A DNA stretch of 37,946 nucleotides, taken from the NCBI GenBank assembly GCA_023248745.1, contig JAHFDZ010000022.1, forward strand, positions 1-37,946. The letters run 5' to 3'. Each line of letters begins with the position of its first letter. Position 1 is the stretch's first letter. Shown one piece after another: positions 30,960 through 37,946 of this stretch. The notes below the pieces were generated by a model that did not search any database, was not told where the DNA came from, and saw only the letters and a program-made list of their open reading frames with translations. The position numbers were made by a program, and so were the translations under genes. The DNA is from Myxococcales bacterium (GTDB lineage Bacteria; Myxococcota_A; Polyangia; Polyangiales; Polyangiaceae).

Positions 30960-33161
30960 TTAGGGCGCCACGGTCAGAATGAGCGAAGCGACGTCGGACG
31001 TTGTCCAATTCGGTGCGCAAGCGACTCCGCGCACGGGTGTTCCGATGCTCGGATGCGACCATACGTAGGGGAAGTTCATGTGTGGCGTCGCGCCCGAAGA
31101 CTCAGCTTTCCACGTTGGGCCTGCTGTCGCATCGCCGCACTGGGTCGGCGGTACGGGGGTTGGGCCGTCTTCGGTGTAATACACAGCAATGCCTGCAGGC
31201 ATTGCCGACGTCGACGAGGTGAGAGCGCCTGAAGCACTGAGCGCGGCATACGAAGTGCCCGTGGTGCTTGTGTTCCAAAGGCCGAACACCACGTGGCCGG
31301 GGGCTGCGCTCGTTGCGGGTGCGGTTGGGCTAAGCGACTCTGAAGCGAGATCGACGCCGAGATTGATGGCGGTTAGTTGCGGATTCGCGGGCAGGCCCGC
31401 TGAGTCGCCAAGGTATGCGGCAAGGTTCAGCTTGAAAGTCCACGTTCCTGGGTTTGCCGCAGAAGAGAGCGCGTCGGGTCTGCACGCCACGACGTTGAAC
31501 TGCCTTCGCTCAGACGCGTTGTAGTCGTTCGCACCCGTGCCGTCCCAGACGGCATACGCAATGGCGGAGCGTGTTCCTTCGGGATCGCGCAGCGAACTCG
31601 CGGGCAACCACACCGTGTTCGTTGTTGAGCCACACGCAAGGCCAGACGATGCGCACGAAGGAACGGCGGCGCTCGTGCCGATGCAGAGACCACCTTCGGC
31701 TGCGGCGCCATCCGTACTTGCGACGCCGCTCGCTTCGCTCTTGAAGAAGAGGTTCAGCGCTTGATGCACATTTCCAAATGCGGGCGCGCTGACGCTCGCC
31801 GTCGCGTTGGACCACAACGTTGGGCTTGGCAGCTTTACTTCGTACGTGACCGACGTCACATCCGAGATCGCGTCGCCAACCTTGCACGCGCGAAGTTTGT
31901 ACTTGGCGTGCCGCTTCAAGCCGTTGAGTCCTTGGCTCGTCAGGCCAACTACGTTCGAGAGGTCGACGGAGTTTGTTGTCGCAACGACGCCCAATAGTGG
32001 AACGCATGTGGACATCACGCCGGTGCTTCCGCTCGTGGTTGCAGGATCGTCGGGAGTGCTGCCGTCGACGGTCTTCGTGATGAGAATTGTTGCGCCGCTG
32101 GCCGCGAGTGCTGAGGGCCTCGCGCCCCAATCGATAGTGCCAGAGGGTAGGTCCGTGATGGGTTGCGCTTGCTTCGTCGCTTGTGGACCCGACACGCTGT
32201 AGAGCGACGTCATGACAGCGGACGGCACGCTGGCGAGGCAGGCGATCGCTTTGATCGTCTGTGTTCCCGGAGCAGGGACAAGCGCGATTGCGCTCGCATA
32301 GAGTTTCGCGCTGGGGTCGCAGGCCGCGCTCAAGCATGCGGGCGTGACCCCGTCGGTTGTGTAGCAAATCACCGCGCCTGATGTGACTGTTGCAAGTGTG
32401 ACGTTGAGTTGAGTTGCCGAGTACGCACCTGTTCCCGGGGTGGCCGTTGGAGCTGTGGGTATTGTGTACGTCGCCTCGACGACGGGCGATGAAAGCGTCT
32501 TTTCAGAATAGGCAATCGCCTTGACCGTTGTCGTTGCCGTGACAAGGAATGCGTCTCCAGTAGAAAGCGTGCCGAGCGTTCGCGTCGGTTTGCCGCCGTC
32601 GATCGTGTAACGGACCGAGTCGCCCGGGGTTCCGGGAAGGATAGAAACCATCAGAGGGCTCGTGTACGTCCCTGTGGCGGGAGAAATTGTGGGAGGCTTC
32701 GCCGCCGGGACCGCTGAAATAACGAGGCTGACGATCCTTTCAGGAGAAATGCGAATGGGTTCAGTGGTGGTCGCAGCGACGGCTCGAAATATGTAAATCA
32801 CATCGATTTCGCGAACCGGGAACGCGTACGGCTGTTTGTATTCGACAGCAAAATAAGGCGAAATTTGCCCGTTGGCGACGGGCGACTCGTCGTTGACCGA
32901 AAAGTAAATTTTCGTTCCCGGCTCCGACGACATCGTGACCGGCGTTGTGTACTCGTACGTGCCTCCACTGGGGGAGATCGTTGGAGCCAAGAGGGCAGAG
33001 GGTGCATCGGGAGAGGCCATGGCATCACCCGAGTCCGGATCCGATTTGCCGGCGTCGTCGACGCTGTAGACGATTCCACCACCGTCATCGGAACAGCTGA
33101 TGGGGGCAAAACCGGCAAGCACCAAGACTACGACCGAGATGTACGTATCGTGCGTGCGCAT
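30960..33161 (-). CDS. Lipoprotein with chitobiase/beta-hexosaminidase C-terminal-type repeats (733 aa)
   Basis: The signal peptide ends in PISC (Cys 23; Pro at -3 makes the lipobox weak), followed by an Asp/Ser/Ala linker. Three CHB_HEX_C_1-type repeats follow at about 59-148, 156-234 and 237-325, each with the pattern PTISPSGGTYEYTTPVTMSS and YFSVNDESP, or VRYTIDGGKPTR, or ICYTTDGVTPA. Part of a fourth similar motif appears near the C-terminus (IAVYYTEDGPTPVPP). The region between is Ser/Ala/Thr-rich and beta-like with several Cys. These repeats are non-catalytic and often bind polysaccharide, so a surface adhesin or carbohydrate-binding role is likely. Divergent from the operon at 33541. 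Confidence 0.83.
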   Translation of the reverse strand: MRTHDTYISVVVLVLAGFAPISCSDDGGGIVYSVDDAGKSDPDSGDAMASPDAPSALLAPTISPSGGTYEYTTPVTMSSEPGTKIYFSVNDESPVANGQISPYFAVEYKQPYAFPVREIDVIYIFRAVAATTTEPIRISPERIVSLVISAVPAAKPPTISPATGTYTSPLMVSILPGTPGDSVRYTIDGGKPTRTLGTLSTGDAFLVTATTTVKAIAYSEKTLSSPVVEATYTIPTAPTATPGTGAYSATQLNVTLATVTSGAVICYTTDGVTPACLSAACDPSAKLYASAIALVPAPGTQTIKAIACLASVPSAVMTSLYSVSGPQATKQAQPITDLPSGTIDWGARPSALAASGATILITKTVDGSTPDDPATTSGSTGVMSTCVPLLGVVATTNSVDLSNVVGLTSQGLNGLKRHAKYKLRACKVGDAISDVTSVTYEVKLPSPTLWSNATASVSAPAFGNVHQALNLFFKSEASGVASTDGAAAEGGLCIGTSAAVPSCASSGLACGSTTNTVWLPASSLRDPEGTRSAIAYAVWDGTGANDYNASERRQFNVVACRPDALSSAANPGTWTFKLNLAAYLGDSAGLPANPQLTAINLGVDLASESLSPTAPATSAAPGHVVFGLWNTSTTGTSYAALSASGALTSSTSAMPAGIAVYYTEDGPTPVPPTQCGDATAGPTWKAESSGATPHMNFPYVWSHPSIGTPVRGVACAPNWTTSDVASLILTVAP

Positions 33162-33263
33162 CGCTTCGAATTACGGCATCTCACCGCGTGGCCGTAAGAG
33201 AACACTGGCCTTCTTCTTGCGCGACTTAGCGATGACCTTATGGGTGCATCTGTTCGCGCCGCG

Positions 33264-33305
33264 CTCCCAAGAAGTCAAAAAAGTTGACGATATCTATCTT
33301 GGGAG
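33264..33305. promoter_or_regulatory. Nested inverted repeats upstream of the chitobiase-repeat gene
   Basis: Outer arms CTCCCAAGA (33264-33272) and TCTTGGGAG (33297-33305) form a perfect 9-bp inverted repeat around an inner palindrome GTCAA-AAAAG-TTGAC (33274-33288). It lies about 100 bases upstream of the 33161 start in the 379-base gap 33162-33540. That gap holds no convincing gene apart from these palindromes and a second box at 33450. It is likely an operator or attenuator. Confidence 0.5.
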
Positions 33306-33449
33306 AGGTGTCATTGATTGGAAAAGTTGTGGCTTGCTCGATTCAGCGGCAGTGAGGAGGGAGCACGTATCCCTACCCGTGTGAAGGCGATACGTTGCGA
33401 AATACTCTGTGCAACGCACGCCGCACGTCGTGAGTTGGCTAAACAAAGT

Positions 33450-33464
33450 GTCAATAAAATTGAC
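33450..33464. promoter_or_regulatory. Second GTCAA-N5-TTGAC box
   Basis: GTCAA-TAAAA-TTGAC repeats the inner motif of the 33264-33305 structure, 77 bases upstream of the small ORF that opens the 33541-37078 operon. The same half-sites and AT-rich 5-base spacer suggest one regulator binding both. Confidence 0.5.
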
Positions 33465-33540
33465 TAAATAGAGTTGCGCCACGGCCGTATTGGCAACCGC
33501 TCTTGATTGATCGGGCGCACGTCTTGCTAGGAGACCCGTC

Positions 33541-33663
33541 ATGAATGGTGTGTCTCATGATTTCGTCGGTTTCGGTTTTGGTAGGCGTGTCGTCGACATG
33601 CCGAACGACATGTCGAGCGCATTGGTTAGAATCCGTGACACTTACAATGAGGATGCTGGATGA
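33541..33663 (+). CDS. Small leader ORF, translationally coupled (40 aa)
   Basis: ATG 33541 has an excellent AGGAG site 7 bases upstream. The frame runs 40 codons (MNGVSHDFVGFGFGRR to RIRDTYNEDAG) and its TGA overlaps the ATG of the next gene as ATGA. The ribosome site and the exact overlap argue that it is translated and couples translation to the CARDB-type gene. No signal peptide, TM segment or family is seen. It could be a regulatory leader peptide or a real small protein. Confidence 0.6.
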   Translation: MNGVSHDFVGFGFGRRVVDMPNDMSSALVRIRDTYNEDAG

Positions 33664-35723
33664 AGATCGCGCACGCGTTTTGCCTGGTCGCACTGACCGC
33701 TTTTGTATTGCCCGTTGCGGCGCCCGCTGCGCCAATACCGGCGCCGGCACTGCCAAAGCCCGGCATCCCGATAGTGGCCCCCGCAGCTGCGAAAGCGGAA
33801 CGCTTTTCGACAGACCTTCAAGGTGTCGTTGTCGGCGGCAACGACGCTGCGCTTGCGAACCATTGCAAATTGGCCTGGAAGTGCGCCACCAAGAAACGTT
33901 CAGTCCGTGGCGTGGCAATCGAGCAAACGGTGGCGATCATTCCGAGTGGTGATTTTGCGCGAGCTGTCTTCATCGTGGCGGGCGACAAGGTCTTGTCGGG
34001 AACGGGCTACTACCGGCGTAAGGACAAGAACCGCGCAACGCTGCTCGCGAAGAGTTACGGCACCGGAAGCAAGAGTTCCAAGGGATCAATTGCGTGGATC
34101 TCTGCGGACAAGAAGAGCACCGCTCAACTCGGGCGCAGCGGGTCATCGTTCAAAATCGTTGCGCTCGAAGAGGCGAAGTCGAAAGGTGCCATTAGCGAAG
34201 CGGCTGCGCAAAATTATCAGATCGGCTTTCCCGTTCTGACGCCAATCACGCTCGTCATTGCGTCGAATTTTGCGATCACGCTGACGGATCACCCATTGCG
34301 TGTTGAACAAAACAGCCTCCTGCAAGAGTGGGTCGAAATTCGTAACACGAGCCGTACAAAAACGGCCGCAACCGAGTTGCGCGCGACGCTCACACGAGAG
34401 GGAGAAAATGCTCCAGTCAACACGCAAACGTTTCCCGTTCCCATGCTCAACCCGGGTGCTTCGCACCGGATCTTCGTGCCGATCTACAATCGCGCGCAAC
34501 GACCCGGAAATTACAGAGCGGAGGTTTCTGTTGGAGGCGCGACGCAAGCCCGTTCTCTTTTGGTGTACGCCCCTGCACCCGATCTCGTAATCCGAGAGGG
34601 CGATGTTCCCGCGACTGCGCAGCCGAGCACGAATATTAACGTGCGCGTCAAAGTTTGGAACAACGGAGGCGTTGCGGCCAATCGTAACTTCAAAGTGCGA
34701 TTTTCGATCGCCGGGCAGGACGCAGTGGACGTTGCGGTCAACGCGCCACTTCGGCCCCAGGCGGACGTTTGGGTCTCTGCGCGTTTGAAGTTCGAACCCA
34801 CGCACGAGGGCGACGCACTCTCGGTTCGCGCACGCGTCATCTCTGACGAAACGTATTTTCAGCATGCCGCCAGTTCCTGGAACGTTCGCGCCGTTATGCC
34901 AGAGGTGGACTTTGCAAACAGCGAAAAGATCACGGCGACCATTCGCGTGAACCGTGTCGAGTGCGAGGAGGAAGACGGTTCCGATTGGGACGACGACTCG
35001 CCATCTCTTTACTACGCTGGCATGCACACCGCGGATCCACACCCGTGGCACGGCCGGCCCTTCCTCATGAACGATGTCGACACGGGCAATCACCGCACGC
35101 TCGGCGAGGATGTTTTTCCGGCGGGCGACCGACGACGAACCGTCAAAACGAAAGAGCGAATCGGGCTCTTTATGTCGCTCTGGGACGAACCTTGGGACGA
35201 GAGTCTCAGCGTCGAATGGGACTACATCACCCGAACGTTCTCCTATGGGTGGATGCGTGATCACGCTGGGCAGACAGTGCAGTTCTCTGAGTTGTTCGAA
35301 GCCGATGATGATCTTCTCGAGATCGGTCACGCAACCTATCGCGTGAAATACCAAGTCACGATTGGCCAAGTCCAAGGAGTCGCCGCGCCCGAACGCGATC
35401 CATCGGTGTTCGCTGATGTCAACGCACCGATCTGGTCGGGTCGATATGCGACTCTGGTCGACGGGCAAGTGGCGACGGCGGAGCTTCGGTATGCTCCGCC
35501 GACCGCAAACTATCCGCAAGGCAGATTTACCGGCACATGGAGCGAGGGCGGACGCAACGAGAGCATCGAGAGCACGCGCCTCATCGGCAATCTTTGGCAG
35601 TTCAAGGTTGGTTCAAAGACCTTCGTTGGATACCTGGTCGGAACGCTGCAGAGGCCGAGCGTGGCCGGCACGATGACGAACAACGGTCATGAAGTTGGCT
35701 TCTCGATGGCGAAGAATTTGTAA
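33660..35723 (+). CDS. Secreted CARDB-type protein (687 aa)
   Basis: Sec signal peptide (MKIAHAFCLVALTAFVLPVA, cleavage near APAA at 24), then a Pro/Ala-rich stretch. An N-terminal beta domain (about 46-170) precedes a region with two Ig-like segments. The second (about 306-408, PDLVIREGDVPATAQPSTNI and KVWNNGGVAANRNFKVRFSI) is a CARDB domain, typical of bacterial cell-surface adhesion modules. An acidic loop (ECEEEDGSDWDDD, about 434-446) may bind calcium. The last 95 residues (from about 592, SGRYATLVDG to GFSMAKNL) resemble the C-terminus of the next gene. The start overlaps the small ORF by ATGA, and the next gene follows after 14 bases. Confidence 0.8.
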   Translation: MKIAHAFCLVALTAFVLPVAAPAAPIPAPALPKPGIPIVAPAAAKAERFSTDLQGVVVGGNDAALANHCKLAWKCATKKRSVRGVAIEQTVAIIPSGDFARAVFIVAGDKVLSGTGYYRRKDKNRATLLAKSYGTGSKSSKGSIAWISADKKSTAQLGRSGSSFKIVALEEAKSKGAISEAAAQNYQIGFPVLTPITLVIASNFAITLTDHPLRVEQNSLLQEWVEIRNTSRTKTAATELRATLTREGENAPVNTQTFPVPMLNPGASHRIFVPIYNRAQRPGNYRAEVSVGGATQARSLLVYAPAPDLVIREGDVPATAQPSTNINVRVKVWNNGGVAANRNFKVRFSIAGQDAVDVAVNAPLRPQADVWVSARLKFEPTHEGDALSVRARVISDETYFQHAASSWNVRAVMPEVDFANSEKITATIRVNRVECEEEDGSDWDDDSPSLYYAGMHTADPHPWHGRPFLMNDVDTGNHRTLGEDVFPAGDRRRTVKTKERIGLFMSLWDEPWDESLSVEWDYITRTFSYGWMRDHAGQTVQFSELFEADDDLLEIGHATYRVKYQVTIGQVQGVAAPERDPSVFADVNAPIWSGRYATLVDGQVATAELRYAPPTANYPQGRFTGTWSEGGRNESIESTRLIGNLWQFKVGSKTFVGYLVGTLQRPSVAGTMTNNGHEVGFSMAKNL

Positions 35724-35737
35724 GGCAAGACAGACTC

Positions 35738-37078
35738 ATGAAAATCACTAGAACGCTCGCAGTTATGTCCGCCCTTGCAGGCTTTTCCACACCGGCGTTG
35801 GCCTTCAATACGGGTGGCCACTTCACCGCAACGCACTCAGGCCTTGCCGCAGCGGGCTTCTCACGTGGCGCGATCAAGTACGCGCAAGTTGCAAACTACC
35901 AGGTCGACTACTGGACCAACTATTTTTCCTGGTCGACGGACGGAGTGCGAAACGAGCGCGCGATCGAGTACTCGCAATACTATCACTTTGACGATCTCCC
36001 AGACGCGAAGTGGGTGGTGCGCGAGTTCGCTTGGCATGAGACCTCAACCAAGCACGCCATCGAGAAAGCGGTGCGCGACAACAAGCCTGGGGATGTGTTG
36101 ATCGCGCTCGGTATTCTCCTCCACTCAACGCAAGACTTTTACGCGCACTCGACGATGGCGGACGTTGACTGGACACGTTGGGTGGGCAAACCCATCGTGA
36201 TCTTCGAAACCCTCCCGGATGACATTCGACTCAACCCAAAGCTCGCGATCAAGACAGGGCGTGCTCACGACTTTCACGACGCGCTCAGACCATCGAGTGA
36301 GAACCAACCTGCGGTGTGCAAAGGGAACTCGCCTGCCGAAGGGTGTTGGCCTCAGCACCTCAAGGAAGCTCACGCGGATCATCCGGAGGTCTGTGCGGGC
36401 AACGCGAAAGTTGAAGTGTGCGGCGTGAACAAAGATTCGTACGAACGACGGGGTCACTTCATCGCGCGTGAGATGGCAGCGGATTCCACGAAGTACTGGG
36501 TCGACAAGGCGCAGCGATGGATCAATAACGATGCCTTTTGGACTCGCGTAAAGACCTATAGCAACGATGAGAGCGCTGGCTGTTGGGATCGCGCCCACGG
36601 TATGTCCGTCTACGCGGGGCAATGGGGGCGATGGAAGCTTCGCGGCGTTGCGCAAAACCTTGGCGTCGCCGCAGAGAACGCTCACGGTTGTGGCGACTTC
36701 TGGCAGGACGAAACGTTCAACGACGTGTTCGTCGCCATGCACCGAGATGTAGATCCGAGCGTGTATCAAGTTCCGGCTCGCACTGGGGCGCAGCGTGGCA
36801 GCTTTATTGGAACTTACGATATGACTTGGGGCACGCTAACGGGTGTTCTCGCGCTTCGCGCCGACGGTGACTTTCGCACCGGCACGTGGACAATCGGAAA
36901 CGAGCGCGTCAAGAATTTACGCCGCGCAAAACCCGACGGCAACGCGTTTGACATCGCAATCGATGATGGTCCAACGGGACGCATTTTTATCAACGGGCAG
37001 AACGGTCTTGCGGGGTTCGTTCGCCTCTCGGGCAACGAACAACGGCCCACCGGCTTCTTTGCGACCAAGCGCAGGTAG
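35738..37078 (+). CDS. Secreted Het-C / zinc-dependent phospholipase-C-like protein (446 aa)
   Basis: Sec signal peptide with cleavage after PALA (near 22). The N-terminal two thirds show the Het-C/phospholipase-C-like helical pattern: H28 in NTGGHFTATHSGLAAAGFS, YYHFDD with H83 and D85, and the key LGILLHSTQDFYAHSTM with H129, D133 and H137. The pattern H-x3-D-x3-H with QDFY(A/S)HS is the zinc-site signature of the Het-C/S1-P1/PLC superfamily. Six or more Cys in the middle suggest disulphides. The last 90 residues (GSFIGTYDMTWGTLTGVLAL to TGFFATKRR) form a beta domain like the end of the preceding protein. Phospholipase or nuclease activity is inference. Third gene of the operon. Confidence 0.85.
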   Translation: MKITRTLAVMSALAGFSTPALAFNTGGHFTATHSGLAAAGFSRGAIKYAQVANYQVDYWTNYFSWSTDGVRNERAIEYSQYYHFDDLPDAKWVVREFAWHETSTKHAIEKAVRDNKPGDVLIALGILLHSTQDFYAHSTMADVDWTRWVGKPIVIFETLPDDIRLNPKLAIKTGRAHDFHDALRPSSENQPAVCKGNSPAEGCWPQHLKEAHADHPEVCAGNAKVEVCGVNKDSYERRGHFIAREMAADSTKYWVDKAQRWINNDAFWTRVKTYSNDESAGCWDRAHGMSVYAGQWGRWKLRGVAQNLGVAAENAHGCGDFWQDETFNDVFVAMHRDVDPSVYQVPARTGAQRGSFIGTYDMTWGTLTGVLALRADGDFRTGTWTIGNERVKNLRRAKPDGNAFDIAIDDGPTGRIFINGQNGLAGFVRLSGNEQRPTGFFATKRR

Positions 37079-37115
37079 TCAACGCAGAACATGCCGAGCA
37101 TTCGCGTTACAATCG

Positions 37116-37655
37116 ATGCCGATGTGGGCTAACTGGGCTGTCACGATCGCGTTTGCCGTTGCAGGGTGCTCGCAGGGCGCGCGCCCGATCGAAAGCGCGG
37201 ACGCCGCGATCCAACTTGACGCTCCGTTCTCTGATGGCGCGATCACGTTTGACGACGACGCGGCGGTCGATGCAAGCGTCGTCAGGTGTGCTTCGGGCAA
37301 TGGCGCCTCGGGACTGTGCATGTCGACAACCGCGTGCGCGGCGCTTGGCGATCACACGTCGGTTCCCAATCACTGTCCTGGACCCGCAGAAATTCAGTGC
37401 TGCACCAAGACTCCGAACGTCGCAGACAATCCGTCTATCCCACCGGGATCCAAGCTGATGGTGCAGGCAGATGTGACCGCTGACATGACAACTTGGGCGG
37501 TCGATATTCTGCACGACCCCGTGCTCTATCCAATGTTCGCGACTGTGAACAAGACCTTCGGCTCGCTCAAGGTGCTCGCACGCGTCGAATGGCATTCGCC
37601 CGATTTTCAAAACAGCGTGGTGCACCGTGGCGTGACTTTGTACGAGCCCATCTGA
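37116..37655 (+). CDS. Cys-rich lipoprotein (179 aa)
   Basis: Starts at ATG 37116 or 37122; signal with lipobox VAGC (Cys 18), then an Asp/Ala linker. A Cys motif follows: CASGNGASGLCMSTTACAAL, later NHCPGPAEIQCC. It has six Cys with the C-M-S-T-T-A-C and CPGP-x-x-I-Q-C-C pattern seen in small disulphide domains preceding lysozyme-like or peptidase domains of secreted proteins. The remaining 85 residues are short and carry no catalytic motif. The gene may be a truncated relative of such an enzyme; the stop at 37655 is clean. Confidence 0.68.
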   Translation: MPMWANWAVTIAFAVAGCSQGARPIESADAAIQLDAPFSDGAITFDDDAAVDASVVRCASGNGASGLCMSTTACAALGDHTSVPNHCPGPAEIQCCTKTPNVADNPSIPPGSKLMVQADVTADMTTWAVDILHDPVLYPMFATVNKTFGSLKVLARVEWHSPDFQNSVVHRGVTLYEPI

Positions 37656-37688
37656 ACCTCAGCCCGATTGGGTCGATGGCCATTCGCA

Positions 37689-37946
37689 TCAACACACAGC
37701 CGGCGCCCGCACGTCATCACGCGGCGTGCGTGCACTAAGCCATCCGATCATGGCGTCGCAAGCAACTTCCCAACCCGGCTCCTCGGGCAGCCAGTGTGCG
37801 TGCTGCGGTAGAAGCAATAGTTCGGCTCCGTAGTGCTTCGCCGTGCTCTTGTTCAGCGCAGCCGATACGATGCGATCGTCCTCACCGCCCACGACGAAAA
37901 TGATCGACGATCTCGAGGCTGCAAAAATTGTGGCGCGTACGCGTGA
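37689..37946 (-). CDS. Alpha/beta hydrolase, C-terminal 85 residues (5' end outside window)
   Basis: The frame is open to the last base of the window, so the gene continues beyond it. The visible part is the end of an alpha/beta hydrolase: IIFVVGGEDDRIVSAALNKS with the acid Asp (GEDD), AKHYGAELLLLPQHAHWLPE with the catalytic His (AHWL, where GHW is usual), and EEPGWEVACDAMIGWLSART. The substrate is not deducible. Convergent with the Cys-rich lipoprotein gene, with 33 bases between stops. Confidence 0.82.
   Translation of the reverse strand, partial: SRVRATIFAASRSSIIFVVGGEDDRIVSAALNKSTAKHYGAELLLLPQHAHWLPEEPGWEVACDAMIGWLSARTPRDDVRAPAVC

Noticed and set aside
33294-33542. 82-codon minus-strand frame in the 33.2-33.5 kb gap
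   Set aside because: No ribosome site, and it would run through both operator-like palindromes; composition looks like chance.

Overview
The window looks like chromosomal DNA from a soil or predatory Gram-negative bacterium, most plausibly a myxobacterium (Myxococcota, Polyangia-like). The reasons are moderately GC-rich sequence, an extreme density of signal-peptidase-II lipoproteins (about 15 of about 35 genes) whose mature N-termini are Asp/Ala/Ser/Gly-rich linkers, many Kelch, WD40-like and other beta-propeller lipoproteins, Cys-rich tails, and families such as DUF1176, DUF2804 and DUF4139. This assignment is inference; no rRNA, tRNA or universal marker gene is present.

Layout. 1-5.1 kb: a 5'-truncated beta-propeller lipoprotein, an AraC-type regulator with a four-TM protein upstream of it, a small secreted protein, and a DUF1176 plus Cys-rich lipoprotein. 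5.3-9.2 kb: a GT-C type membrane glycosyltransferase, a GNAT acetyltransferase/DUF1801 pair, and a Kelch lipoprotein. 9.3-13.4 kb: a HExxH (gluzincin-like) lipoprotein, a beta-propeller lipoprotein and a small Cys-rich lipoprotein. 13.4-15.7 kb: a BlaI-type repressor and an M56 metallopeptidase fused to a penicillin-binding transpeptidase-like sensor, preceded by three palindromic operator-like boxes shared with the divergent Cys-rich lipoprotein. 16-20 kb, all on the minus strand: PaaX-like regulator and fatty acid desaturase (4-base overlap), then a SAM methyltransferase and a lipoprotein ending in a Hint (intein-like) domain. 20.2-22.4 kb: a four-helix-bundle protein gene flanked by GATCAGG repeats, an intact-looking IS3-family element, and an orphan ORF beside it. 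22.5-33.2 kb: a lipoprotein resembling phage tail-tube proteins, a DUF4140/DUF4139 lipoprotein, a two-gene unit (unknown lipoprotein plus metallophosphatase), an alpha/beta-hydrolase lipoprotein, a YVTN-like propeller lipoprotein, DUF2804, and a lipoprotein with chitobiase-type repeats. 33.2-37.1 kb: a long intergenic region with nested palindromes leading into an operon of a 40-codon small ORF, a CARDB-type secreted protein and a Het-C/phospholipase-C-like secreted protein; the last two share a C-terminal domain. The window closes with a Cys-rich lipoprotein and the 3' end of an alpha/beta hydrolase gene.

How the genes work together. The clearest functional unit is the BlaI/M56-PBP pair, a cell-wall or beta-lactam stress sensor-repressor system. 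The PaaX-desaturase unit suggests regulated membrane-lipid unsaturation. The 33.5-37.1 kb operon is an undescribed-looking secreted pair. Most other genes encode single surface or periplasmic lipoproteins of unknown role. No CRISPR array, tRNA, rRNA or prophage module was seen.
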